Shown: positions 1 to 7,377, counted from the stretch's first letter. The stretch is 12,349 nt of DNA from DATHXC01 sp041662005 (GCA_041662005.1 JBAZTJ010000078.1:1-12349); one strand, 5' to 3'. The notes: a model not told the origin generated them from the letters alone. Numbers and translations: made by a program.

Positions 1-2
1 GG

Positions 3-344
3 CAAGCAGTCGGCGCGGGGAGATCGGACCTGGTCAGGTTGCTAGCGGTGAATCTCAATGAAGCATACTTAACCAACAGCGAAGCAAAATTCTATAAGCG
101 GCATTTCGATGCAAGCGGCAAACCGCAAATTGTTTTATACGGCACAGACTGGTGCCCTACTTGCGCTGGTTTGCGCAAGGAAATGCGATCCAAAGGGATG
201 GACTTTGTCGATATTGATGTAGAGAAATCGGCCGATTCCAATGAAATGATATCAACCATGGAAATCCCGGGCTATCCGGCTATTTGGGTCGGCTACCGCA
301 GGGTTCGCGGCTTGACCATCGGTGATATTAAAGCGTTGTTGTAG
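3..344 (+). CDS. Glutaredoxin-like protein, C-terminal part (5' end outside window)
   Basis: A thioredoxin-fold redox domain. The active-site motif CPTC follows a beta strand (IVLYGTDW), with the two cysteine codons at 153-155 and 162-164. The GYP tripeptide further on (IPGYPAIWVG) fits the cis-proline loop of glutaredoxins. The CPTC motif differs from the CPYC of classical glutaredoxins, so the substrate is uncertain; thiol-disulfide exchange is inferred from the family. The first possible start in the window is TTG at 39, but the frame stays open to the left edge with protein-like sequence (ending DLVRLLAVNLNEAYL). The gene therefore probably begins outside the window and carries an unseen N-terminal region. 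It converges with miaA, 19 bp separating the stops, and I see no terminator between them. Confidence 0.75.
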   Translation, partial: QAVGAGRSDLVRLLAVNLNEAYLTNSEAKFYKRHFDASGKPQIVLYGTDWCPTCAGLRKEMRSKGMDFVDIDVEKSADSNEMISTMEIPGYPAIWVGYRRVRGLTIGDIKALL

Positions 345-363
345 TTAATGTTAAGGGCTATCA

Positions 364-1308
364 CTATCTCTTAATGAACTGATTTATTTCACCAAATACT
401 ATTTCATTCATTGCCGGATTCAGGCAATCTACTTCCACAATATCATCCATACCACGCAACCAGGTCAGCTGGCGTTTCGCCAGTTGGCGCGTGGCAGCAA
501 TGCCTTTTTCTCGCAGTTCTGCCAGATCATATTCCCCATCCAGATGCTGCAAAGCCTGTCGATAGCCCACGCAGCGCATAGCGGGTGTTTCCGGGCCAAG
601 CTCGGGGTAATCTGCGCGCAAGCGTCGTACTTCATCGAGAAAGCCCTGCTCCAGCATGGTGTCAAAACGCGCAGCAATGCGCTGGTGCAGCACACTGCGG
701 TCACTTGGTACTAGTGCAATTTTCAGCAGCTTATAAGGCAGCGCATCACCGGTAGATTGCTGATGTAGCGCTGTCATGGTCTGTCCGCTCAGCTCATAGA
801 CTTCCAGCGCACGCTGTATGCGCTGCGAATCGCCAGGCTCCAGCCGGGCTGCCGTTGCCGGGTCTATCCCGGCCAGCCTAGCATGCATCGCCGGCCAACC
901 TATTTCCAACGCCTGCGCATCCAGCTTGGCGCGCACCTCAGCATCAGCCTCAGGTAATTGGCTCAAGCCGCCCTGTAAGGCCTTGAAATACAACATGGTG
1001 CCGCCTACCAGCAAAGGTATCTTGCCGCGCGCAGTAATGTCAGCCATCAGTCGCAAAGCATCTTTGCGAAAATGCGCGGCTGAATAGACATGGGTGGGGT
1101 TTATCACATCTATCAGATGATGCGGCGCAACCGCCAGCGTTGCGGCATCCGGCTTGGCAGTGCCGATATCCATACCTTTGTAGACCAGTGCGGAATCAAC
1201 ACTGATAAGCTCAACAGGCAGGCGTTGTAAAAGCTCGACAGCAAGGCCTGTCTTGCCGCTGGCTGTAGGGCCCATTAGAAATATTGCAGTTAAATTAAAA
1301 TTCGTCAC
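364..1308 (-). CDS. miaA: tRNA dimethylallyltransferase MiaA
   Basis: Transfers a dimethylallyl group to N6 of A37 in tRNAs reading UNN codons, the first step toward ms2i6A; cytoplasmic. Visible family signatures: P-loop GPTASGKT at residues 13-20, the SVDSALVYKGMDIGTAKP block that contacts tRNA and substrate, HHLIDV, GGTMLYFKAL, GDSQRIQRALEVYELSG, and the C-terminal ATRQLAKRQLTWLRG. The 314-residue length is normal. The frame could be extended 29 codons upstream to 1395, but that extension lies inside the HNH gene, is low-complexity and basic, and matches nothing in MiaA. GTG at 1306-1308 puts the P-loop at its usual place. This GTG overlaps the TGA of the HNH gene by 4 nt (GTGA). No good Shine-Dalgarno sequence precedes it, so translation is probably coupled to the HNH gene. 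MiaA is normally directly downstream of mutL; here the HNH gene separates them. Confidence 0.95.
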   Translation of the reverse strand: MTNFNLTAIFLMGPTASGKTGLAVELLQRLPVELISVDSALVYKGMDIGTAKPDAATLAVAPHHLIDVINPTHVYSAAHFRKDALRLMADITARGKIPLLVGGTMLYFKALQGGLSQLPEADAEVRAKLDAQALEIGWPAMHARLAGIDPATAARLEPGDSQRIQRALEVYELSGQTMTALHQQSTGDALPYKLLKIALVPSDRSVLHQRIAARFDTMLEQGFLDEVRRLRADYPELGPETPAMRCVGYRQALQHLDGEYDLAELREKGIAATRQLAKRQLTWLRGMDDIVEVDCLNPAMNEIVFGEINQFIKR

Positions 1309-1943
1309 TTGATTGCGTCGAAGATTTTTTCTTTTAGTTCTTCGGTAGATAAAGGTGGATGAACACGATGAATAATCGCATGGCAATTTGCACACACTGG
1401 CCGTAAATCTAAGATTGGATTTACGATATACCCAGATCGAATTTCAGATAAAGGTTTTATATGGTGAACATGAATAAAAGACTTACCAATTTCGCCATAA
1501 GCTTTCTCAAAATCAAACCCACATACAATGCAAGACCAGCCGTAATGATCTATACAGTTCTTACGCGCAGTTTGATTTCTTTCATAAGCATTTACTGAAA
1601 TTTCTCTTAAAGCCCCTTCAAATAAGTCTTCCGGCATAGATACTTCTTCTATTGCTGGGAATTCATTGATACTTGCTTGAGAGGTAGTTCGATATAGCCC
1701 ATGCCCAACACGGACAAACTTACTTTCTTTTTTTGCTGGGTCAAACCCCTCGGCCTGAGGGCAGTAATCTTCTATTTTTCGTTGAATTGTTTGTCTAAAC
1801 GATCTTTCACTTCGATAATTTGATGGGATATTGCCTTCACAATATTTATTAAGCACTTTGTCTTGTATATCTTTAGATTTGGCTTCGCCACCTAGGTTAG
1901 CTAGTGCATTCTCGATGTCACTAACATTCACGGTATAAATCAT
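1305..1943 (-). CDS. HNH endonuclease with N-terminal winged-helix-like domain, AT-rich insertion in the mutL-miaA operon
   Basis: A predicted 212-residue DNA endonuclease. Residues 135-193 form a zinc-supported HNH (beta-beta-alpha metal) domain: CxxC at 138-141, HVHHIKPL with the His pair at 160-161, and CANCH at 184-188. Residues 5-86 look like a winged-helix domain of the kind found in Mrr or HARE-type restriction proteins, ending FVRVGHGLYRT. A role in restriction or phage defence is inference. The frame extends to 1979 but those 12 codons overlap mutL; ATG at 1941-1943 begins a sensible domain. It starts 1 nt after the mutL TAA, with GGGG in the mutL 3' end as possible ribosome site, and its TGA overlaps the miaA GTG. 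I counted 37.5% G+C at 1321-1920 against about 64-67% in sampled mutL and miaA stretches, which suggests foreign origin. The frame is intact and all HNH residues are present, so it is probably functional. Confidence 0.85.
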   Translation of the reverse strand: MIYTVNVSDIENALANLGGEAKSKDIQDKVLNKYCEGNIPSNYRSERSFRQTIQRKIEDYCPQAEGFDPAKKESKFVRVGHGLYRTTSQASINEFPAIEEVSMPEDLFEGALREISVNAYERNQTARKNCIDHYGWSCIVCGFDFEKAYGEIGKSFIHVHHIKPLSEIRSGYIVNPILDLRPVCANCHAIIHRVHPPLSTEELKEKIFDAIK

Positions 1944-1944
1944 A

Positions 1945-3807
1945 TTACTTACCCCGCATAAACATCTTATCCAGCTCACCCATTGTGACCTGAAACCAGG
2001 TGGGGCGGCCGTGATTGCATTGGCCTGAGCGTTCGGTGGCTTCCATGTCGCGCAGCAGTGCGTTCATTTCTGGGATGGTGAGTATGCGGTTGGCGCGTAC
2101 GGCGGCGTGGCAGGCCATGGTGCCTAGCATTTCATTGCGGCGTTCGGTAAGGGCGCGACTGGCACCGTATTCACGCAGGTCGCGCAGCACATCGCGCGCC
2201 AGGGCGACCGCATCGGCATCGCGTAGCATGACGGGTATAGCACGCACGGCTAGAGTGGTAGGCGATAACACGGCCAGATCAAAACCCAGCTGGCGCAGGC
2301 TACCCTGCGCTGTGGATAGTTGGTCTTCTACCGTGGCTACTTCCAGGCGGTCAGCCTGAAAGCTGACAGGTAGCAGCAACGGCTGCATGGGGACTTCTTT
2401 GGTGTCTAATGCGTTCTTGAGTTTCTCGTACATGATGCGCTCGTGCGCGGCGTGCATATCGACGACGACGAGGCCGAGATGGTTTTGCGCCAGCACATAG
2501 ACGCCGTGGATTTGCGCCACGGCAAAGCCTAGCGGATGGTCATGTGTTACCGCGTTGCCTGCATCCATATTCTCACTAAAAGTGGCATCGCCAGCAGGCT
2601 CATGGATATTGGCTCCCAGGGCATCGCTATTTTGCGGTGTAATGCCGCCAAATAACGTCTGGTAAAAATCGGGGGCCTGGTTGGCGCGTAAATCCATGCG
2701 CGACTGGAATGTGGGGTATGGCGATGCAGCGTATCCGCCATTGCTAAGGTCAGTGCCCATACTGGAGGGACTAAACGGATTGCTAGCCGCCTGGCTGGCA
2801 GTGACCAGGTTAGATGTGCCAGTGGGCGTTGCCAGCGCTTTATGCAGGGCGTGGAAGATAAAGCGATGCACGGCCTGGCCATCGCGGAAGCGCACCTCGG
2901 TTTTGCTTGGATGCACATTGACATCCACCAGGCTGGGGTCCAGCTCCAGGAACAGCACGAAGGCTGGGTGGCGGTCATGGTGCAGCACATCCTGATAGGC
3001 CTGGCGGATGGCGTGGGCAATCAACTTGTCGCGCACGAAACGGCCATTGACGTAGACATACTGCGTGTCGCGCGCATTGCGCGAGAAGGTTGGCTTTGCG
3101 GCCATGCCCCATAGCCGCAAAGCTGCTGCGGTTTCATCGACGCTGAAGGCTTCAGCAGCAAAGTCATTGCCCAGCACCTCACTGAAGCGTTTTTGCGGCT
3201 CAGAAACGCTTAAACGCGTGAGTGCGCGGCCATTGTGCTGCAACATAAAGCTGACATCCGGCCGCGATAGCGCCACGCGGCGGAATGCCTCTTCGCAGTG
3301 ACCAAACTCGGTACCTTCGGTTTTGAGGAACTTGCGGCGTGCCGGGGTGTTGAAATAGAGGTCGTTGACTTCGACGATGGTGCCAGCATCCAAAGCTGCC
3401 GGCTCGATAGCCGCGATTTCACTGCCATCCGAGGCAATGCGCCATGCATGTTTTTCTGCGGAATAACGGCTGATGAGCTGGGTGCGTGAAACCGAGGCTA
3501 TGCTGGCCAGCGCCTCACCACGGAACCCCAGGCTGGCGACACTTTCCAGGTCATCCAGTGTGGCGATCTTGCTGGTGGCGTGACGCGTCAGGGCTAGCGC
3601 GAGATCATCCTTAGCCACCCCGCTGCCGTTATCGGCAACACGCAGCTGCTTAACCCCACCTTGCAACAAGGCCACGTTGATCTCGGTACTGCCGGCATCC
3701 AGGCTATTTTCGAGCAGCTCTTTCAAAGCAGAAGCCGGACGCTCGACCACCTCGCCGGCGGCGATCTGGCTAATGAGCTGGTCTGGAAGTAAACGTATGG
3801 AAGCCAT
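1945..3807 (-). CDS. mutL: DNA mismatch repair protein MutL (endonuclease-type)
   Basis: Couples MutS mismatch recognition to strand incision and excision. The N-terminal GHKL ATPase (about residues 1-330) has all hallmarks: ELLENSLDAG (Mg-ATP Asn), DNGSG, TRHATSKI and GFRGEALASI, plus the NVHPSK block near the end of the ATPase region. A variable linker (about 335-425) precedes the C-terminal dimerisation domain. This holds DMHAAHERIMYE, a version of the metal-binding DQHA(x)2E(x)4E endonuclease motif, together with ACHAAVRA and CNHGRPT near the end. Such residues mark MutL proteins that nick DNA themselves, usual in bacteria lacking MutH. At 620 residues the length is normal. The ATG at 3805-3807 lacks a clear Shine-Dalgarno sequence. 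It is the first gene of mutL-HNH-miaA, transcribed leftward, with a candidate promoter just upstream. Confidence 0.97.
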   Translation of the reverse strand: MASIRLLPDQLISQIAAGEVVERPASALKELLENSLDAGSTEINVALLQGGVKQLRVADNGSGVAKDDLALALTRHATSKIATLDDLESVASLGFRGEALASIASVSRTQLISRYSAEKHAWRIASDGSEIAAIEPAALDAGTIVEVNDLYFNTPARRKFLKTEGTEFGHCEEAFRRVALSRPDVSFMLQHNGRALTRLSVSEPQKRFSEVLGNDFAAEAFSVDETAAALRLWGMAAKPTFSRNARDTQYVYVNGRFVRDKLIAHAIRQAYQDVLHHDRHPAFVLFLELDPSLVDVNVHPSKTEVRFRDGQAVHRFIFHALHKALATPTGTSNLVTASQAASNPFSPSSMGTDLSNGGYAASPYPTFQSRMDLRANQAPDFYQTLFGGITPQNSDALGANIHEPAGDATFSENMDAGNAVTHDHPLGFAVAQIHGVYVLAQNHLGLVVVDMHAAHERIMYEKLKNALDTKEVPMQPLLLPVSFQADRLEVATVEDQLSTAQGSLRQLGFDLAVLSPTTLAVRAIPVMLRDADAVALARDVLRDLREYGASRALTERRNEMLGTMACHAAVRANRILTIPEMNALLRDMEATERSGQCNHGRPTWFQVTMGELDKMFMRGK

Positions 3808-3823
3808 GGCGAACCGCTATTTT

Positions 3824-3856
3824 GGGATGCAGGCATTTTACCTTGCTTTGCATCCC
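3824..3856 (-). promoter_or_regulatory. Candidate mutL promoter inside an inverted repeat
   Basis: On the minus strand TAAAAT (3835-3840), five of six matches to the -10 consensus, lies about 27 nt upstream of the mutL ATG. It is flanked by perfect 7-bp arms, GGGATGC at 3824-3830 and GCATCCC at 3850-3856. No good -35 element is present at 16-18 bp. The arms could be an operator over the promoter or a hairpin in a longer transcript. Both readings are inference from sequence alone. Confidence 0.3.
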
Positions 3857-3904
3857 TGTTTTTAACTATTCAGTAGCCTTGTCGTGGCAAGGGTAGTATC
3901 CCGC

Positions 3905-5263
3905 TTATGTCAGATTCACGGTCTCGAGGTAATCCGGCACTTGGGTATCCCAATGCAGTTTTTCTTCTATCCTGTGCCTGAGCGCATCTGCTGCGACCGG
4001 CTCACCGTGGGTGATAAATGTGCGTTTAGGTGGTGTTTCAAAACCACTCAGCCAATTTAAAATCTCAGCATAATCCGCGTGGGCAGACAGGTTGGAAATC
4101 AATTCGACCTCCGCCCGCACGGGGATATATTCGCCATGTATCTTGATGCTATCCACCCCGCTGATCATGGCCGCACCGCGAGTACCAGCGGCCTGGAAGC
4201 CTGCAAACAATATGGTGTTGCGCGCATGCGGAGCAAAGGCCTTGAGGTGATGCACTACCCGCCCGCCTGAAGCCATACCACTCGCAGCCAGGATAATCAT
4301 GGGTTGGTGTGCCTCATTCAAGGCTTTGGATTGCTCTATGGTGTTGACCATGTGTGCGGTGCGGAATAGCGCCTGGGATTGCTCAGGCGACAAACGATGT
4401 TCGCCGCCATGCTGGTTAAATATCTCGGTGGCATCCACCGCCATCGGACTATTCAGGTAAACCGGCACATCAGGAATGCTGCCTGCGCTTTTCAGCAAAT
4501 GGATGTAATACAGCAACTCTTGCGCACGCCCCACAGCAAACACCGGGATGATCACCACGCCGCGGCGTTCAATAGTGCGGTTAATCACCTCTGCAAGCTT
4601 GATCTTGGGGTCGACATTCTCATGCAGCCGGTCGCCATAGGTGGATTCCAGCACCAGGTAGTCGGCATGCTTGATCCTGATAGGTGGAGCCATCAACAAA
4701 TCATTGGGGCGACCTATGTCGCCTGAAAATAGAATGGAAGTCTGGTGATCTGTCAGCTTTACAAAAGAAGAACCTAGAATATGCCCAGAGGGGTAAAGGT
4801 TTAAGGTGACGCCCTCTACTATCGGCACATCCGTATAAAAATCAACAGGTGTCAGGAGTTTCAGCGCACGCTCGGCATCTTCTTTGGTATATAGCGGCAA
4901 TGCGGGACTGTGCTTGGAAAAGCCGCGCTTATTGGCATATTTGGCCTCTTCCTCCTGCAAGTGTGCTGAGTCTGGCAGCAAAATCTCGCATAAATCGCGC
5001 GTGGCTTCGCTACAGTAAACCTTGCCTGAAAAACCATTTTTAACAAACAACGGCAGGTAGCCGGTATGGTCAATATGGGCATGGGTCAGCACGACCGCAT
5101 CTATGTCTGCCGGGTTGACAGGCAGCTTGGCCCAGTTTCTAAGCCGGAGCTGCTTTAAACCCTGGAATAAACCGCAATCAACCAGGATGTGTTTTTTGCC
5201 GCTGGTGACCATGTACTTGGAACCAGTTACCGTGCCGGTAGCACCGAGAAATTTTATTTGCAT
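3905..5263 (-). CDS. Beta-CASP metallo-beta-lactamase ribonuclease (CPSF-73/YSH1-like)
   Basis: A 452-residue zinc-dependent hydrolase of the family that includes eukaryotic CPSF-73 and bacterial RNA-processing enzymes; the likely role is RNA cleavage or 5'-3' RNA decay in the cytoplasm. Metallo-beta-lactamase motifs: THAHIDHTG with H61, H63, D65 and H66; GHILGS with H161; FSGDIG with D182. A beta-CASP insert begins with LESTYGDR (about 206-212), followed by PVFAVGRAQELL and ASGMASGGR. The C-terminal RMMBL-type segment contains SAHAD and THGEP. All metal ligands appear present. The start is ATG at 5261-5263; upstream only a weak purine run (AAAAAAAG) could serve as ribosome site. It lies between mutL and an MDR oxidoreductase on the same strand, with 97-bp and 115-bp gaps, so it may have its own promoter; TAAGAT at 5297-5302 on the minus strand is a weak -10 candidate. 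The true RNA substrate cannot be read from sequence. Confidence 0.88.
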   Translation of the reverse strand: MQIKFLGATGTVTGSKYMVTSGKKHILVDCGLFQGLKQLRLRNWAKLPVNPADIDAVVLTHAHIDHTGYLPLFVKNGFSGKVYCSEATRDLCEILLPDSAHLQEEEAKYANKRGFSKHSPALPLYTKEDAERALKLLTPVDFYTDVPIVEGVTLNLYPSGHILGSSFVKLTDHQTSILFSGDIGRPNDLLMAPPIRIKHADYLVLESTYGDRLHENVDPKIKLAEVINRTIERRGVVIIPVFAVGRAQELLYYIHLLKSAGSIPDVPVYLNSPMAVDATEIFNQHGGEHRLSPEQSQALFRTAHMVNTIEQSKALNEAHQPMIILAASGMASGGRVVHHLKAFAPHARNTILFAGFQAAGTRGAAMISGVDSIKIHGEYIPVRAEVELISNLSAHADYAEILNWLSGFETPPKRTFITHGEPVAADALRHRIEEKLHWDTQVPDYLETVNLT

Positions 5264-5378
5264 CGTTATTCTTTTTTTAAGTAAACGCGAGCTTGTATCT
5301 TACCTCGTCCAGACCGGCCTTAAGCAATATCCAGCTGGATTCTTGACATGGCGCAAACAACCCCCGCAATGCAGCGCT

Positions 5379-6401
5379 TTATACCCAGCCTGACAGCACA
5401 ATCTTGCCTATAGTACTTCCAGACTCAAGCTGGGCATGCGCTCTACGCAAATTGGCGGCATTAATCGGCGACAACCTCTCATTGACGGTGGTTTTCAATG
5501 TGCCTTCGTCAACCAGGCCGGAGACCAGATTAAGTATCTGATGCTGCCGTACCATGTCCGGAGTCTGGAACATGGCTCGCGTAAACATGAACTCCCAGAC
5601 AAAGGTTGCGCTTTTGTTTTTGAGCAGGCCTAAATCAACCGGCCTGGTGGTCTCGACAATCGAGCATATTCTGCCTTGCGGCTTGATTAGCTCAGCCATG
5701 ATACTGAAATAGCGATCGGTATCGTTGTTACACAATATGTAATCCACCTGCGCCATGTTCATGGCGGCCATCTGTGTCGCCAGATCGTGGTGGTGGTTGA
5801 CGACCTGATGCGCGCCCAGCTCTTTTACCCACTCGATGGATTCAGGACGTGAAGCTGTGGCGATGACGGTCAGGCCTGCCAGCTTGCTCGCCAACTGCAC
5901 CGCTATTGAGCCCACGCCGCCCGCCCCGCCGATAATGAGAATGCTCTTGCCGAGGTTCTGCTCCGGTTTCAGGGTAATCCCCATGCGGTCGAATAAGGCC
6001 TCCCATGCCGTCACTGCCGTCAGCGGCAGGGCGGCGGCCTCTTCCATGCTGAGTGATTGCGGCTTGATACCAACAATGCGCTCATCCACCAGTTGAAATT
6101 CTGCGTTGGTCCCTGGCCGCATGACATCGCCTGCATAAAAAACCTGATCGCCTACCTTGAACAGGCGACACTCCGGCCCAACGGCAACCACGGTGCCTGC
6201 GGCATCCCAGCCCAATATCTTCGGGCTGGCTTCTACCTTGTCTTTTGGTTTGCGTATCTTGGTATCTACCGGGTTAACAGCAATCGCGGATATTTGCACC
6301 AGTAAATCGCGCCCGCCAGCCGTTGGCGTGGGCAGCTCGATATCCTGCAAGGATTCTGGATGTTCAATAGGTAAATAACGGGTAAGGCCTACGGCTTTCA
6401 T
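5379..6401 (-). CDS. MDR-superfamily NAD(P)H oxidoreductase (quinone reductase-like, zinc-less 'alcohol dehydrogenase')
   Basis: A 340-residue medium-chain dehydrogenase/reductase. Residues 1-130 are the GroES-like fold (LVQISAIAVNPVDTKIR, GWDAAGTVVAVG, FKVGDQVFYAG). A Rossmann fold follows, with the nucleotide-binding glycine motif IIGGAGGVGS at about 156-165 and QLASKLAGLTVIATASRPES after it. It lacks the catalytic-zinc ligands of true alcohol dehydrogenases (GWDAAG where GHE occurs) and the structural-zinc cysteine cluster, so it probably acts like quinone oxidoreductases or enone reductases using NAD(P)H. This matches the family often named 'zinc-binding alcohol dehydrogenase family protein', whose name is misleading. 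I chose ATG at 6399-6401 rather than the longer frame to 6443, because GGAG (6408-6411, minus strand) sits 6 nt upstream and residue 1 begins the family sequence MKAVGL. The substrate is unknown. Confidence 0.9.
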   Translation of the reverse strand: MKAVGLTRYLPIEHPESLQDIELPTPTAGGRDLLVQISAIAVNPVDTKIRKPKDKVEASPKILGWDAAGTVVAVGPECRLFKVGDQVFYAGDVMRPGTNAEFQLVDERIVGIKPQSLSMEEAAALPLTAVTAWEALFDRMGITLKPEQNLGKSILIIGGAGGVGSIAVQLASKLAGLTVIATASRPESIEWVKELGAHQVVNHHHDLATQMAAMNMAQVDYILCNNDTDRYFSIMAELIKPQGRICSIVETTRPVDLGLLKNKSATFVWEFMFTRAMFQTPDMVRQHQILNLVSGLVDEGTLKTTVNERLSPINAANLRRAHAQLESGSTIGKIVLSGWV

Positions 6402-6564
6402 AATGGACTCCGGAGCATGGGAAAATCTAACATTGAAAGACAATACTAAAGGTTATGGCTGAGTTGCAGATTAAATATTTACTACGATGGCACTGAGGCT
6501 GAACTGTGGAAAAATAGTGCTTGATTGCAGGAATATATGAGAATACTAGAGGAAAATTGATTGT

Positions 6565-6612
6565 GCCTGCATCAAAAGCAGGCCAGCGACGCCCCTGAAA
6601 AGGGCTGATGCA
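6565..6612. other. Structured intergenic segment with mutually exclusive pairings
   Basis: The 286-bp gap between the oxidoreductase and the PilJ-domain gene contains several inverted repeats close together: GCCTGC (6565-6570) with GCAGGC (6578-6583); CCCT (6593-6596) with AGGG (6601-6604) around a GAAA loop; and TGCATCA (6568-6574) with TGATGCA (6606-6612). The first and third pairings share bases and cannot both form. On the minus strand this lies in the leader of the oxidoreductase. It matches no riboswitch family I know. Whether it is transcribed is unknown. The rest of the gap (6402-6564) is AT-rich and shows nothing I can name beyond the oxidoreductase ribosome site. Confidence 0.35.
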
Positions 6613-6634
6613 CCATTTTGCTTCGCTATTACTG

Positions 6635-6663
6635 GCATGAGTAGCGTTGCTAGCTACTCATGC
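6635..6663 (-). terminator. Perfect 11-bp hairpin after the PilJ-domain gene
   Basis: GCATGAGTAGC (6635-6645) and GCTACTCATGC (6653-6663) are exact complements around a 7-base loop. The hairpin begins 24 nt past the stop codon of the minus-strand PilJ-domain gene. A classical T-run is missing on either strand, so it may instead protect a 3' end or help a Rho-dependent stop; the terminator label is tentative. Confidence 0.45.
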
Positions 6664-6687
6664 AGTCAGCCCATGCAGATTAACGTA

Positions 6688-7377
6688 TTACGCTTGGGAA
6701 TTTGCCAGGGCAACTCGTACCAAGTCATCAATTTCAGCCGTGATGTGCGTGAGTTCACCGGCTACCACTGCGAACTCCCGCCCTATCTCGCCAGCCCGTG
6801 CCGCGGCGATTTGCGCGTTGACAGACACGATACGTGCCTGCTTGGCGATATTCTGGATATTGTTCATCAACTCGTGGTTCTGCTTACGTTGTAACAGGGC
6901 ATGATGCTTGGACTCTTCTTCATACACCGCCGTAATACGGTTAAGCAGGCCCACAATAGGCGAGGCCTGGCGACCCAACTCCGCCAGCAAATCAGGTGCT
7001 GTACGATAACCGGACTCACAAGCACTCAATGCCTGCTCTGCCAGATTAATAAACTCCATGATTTTTCGGTCACCTTCAACCGTGCCGAAGTAGACCAGGC
7101 GCAGGTCCTCGAAGAACACGCCCGGCAGCTCACTATTGCCATGCACCAATGCAGCATGACTATTGCGAAACAACGTCAGTGCCTCGCGTGCAGTCTCCAG
7201 TGCGCCTTCCTGGCTTAGCGTGGAAAGCACGGCATTCAGTACAATACGCTGCGACAGCATGCGCTGGCGCCCTGCCATATTGATTAACGCGCCAAAAATT
7301 TCGCTGGTGATGGTTTGTTTATTGGTTTGGCGTTTCTGGTTTTCTTGTTTGTTCGAATGATTCAGTTCTGCCAACAC
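6688..7377 (-). CDS. Soluble PilJ-N domain protein with truncated chemoreceptor signalling tip
   Basis: A 229-residue protein without signal peptide or membrane segment, so probably cytoplasmic. Residues 25-150 resemble the PilJ / type IV pili chemotaxis transducer N-terminal domain, with its signature INMAGRQRMLSQRIV at about 32-46. Residues 173-212 resemble the hairpin tip of methyl-accepting chemotaxis proteins (NIAKQARIVSVNAQIAAARAGE, then GREFAVVAGEL), the part that contacts CheA and CheW. The protein ends about 17 residues later, so most of the second helix of a normal cytoplasmic hairpin, and any methylation helices, are missing. A role in chemotaxis or pilus signalling is inferred. 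The start is GTG at 7375-7377, supported by GGGGGAG (7384-7390, minus strand) 6 nt upstream; TATAAC at 7400-7405 is a possible -10. No che or pil gene is in the window. Confidence 0.82.
   Translation of the reverse strand: MLAELNHSNKQENQKRQTNKQTITSEIFGALINMAGRQRMLSQRIVLNAVLSTLSQEGALETAREALTLFRNSHAALVHGNSELPGVFFEDLRLVYFGTVEGDRKIMEFINLAEQALSACESGYRTAPDLLAELGRQASPIVGLLNRITAVYEEESKHHALLQRKQNHELMNNIQNIAKQARIVSVNAQIAAARAGEIGREFAVVAGELTHITAEIDDLVRVALANSQA

Noticed and set aside
1309..1395. N-terminal extension of miaA
   Set aside because: It lies inside the HNH gene, has no family resemblance, and the GTG at 1308 places the P-loop normally.
2015..3114. Several open frames on both strands within mutL
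   Set aside because: All overlap conserved MutL coding sequence and are Arg/Ala-rich shadows of GC-rich DNA.
6455..6496. Tiny plus-strand frame of 13 codons (MAELQIKYLLRWH)
   Set aside because: It is too short, has only a weak upstream purine run and no supporting context.
6565..6625. Hammerhead ribozyme or known riboswitch, suggested by CTGATG and a GAAA loop
   Set aside because: The CTGATGA core is not complete (CTGATGC), the GAAA is in a hairpin loop, and no other conserved core matched.
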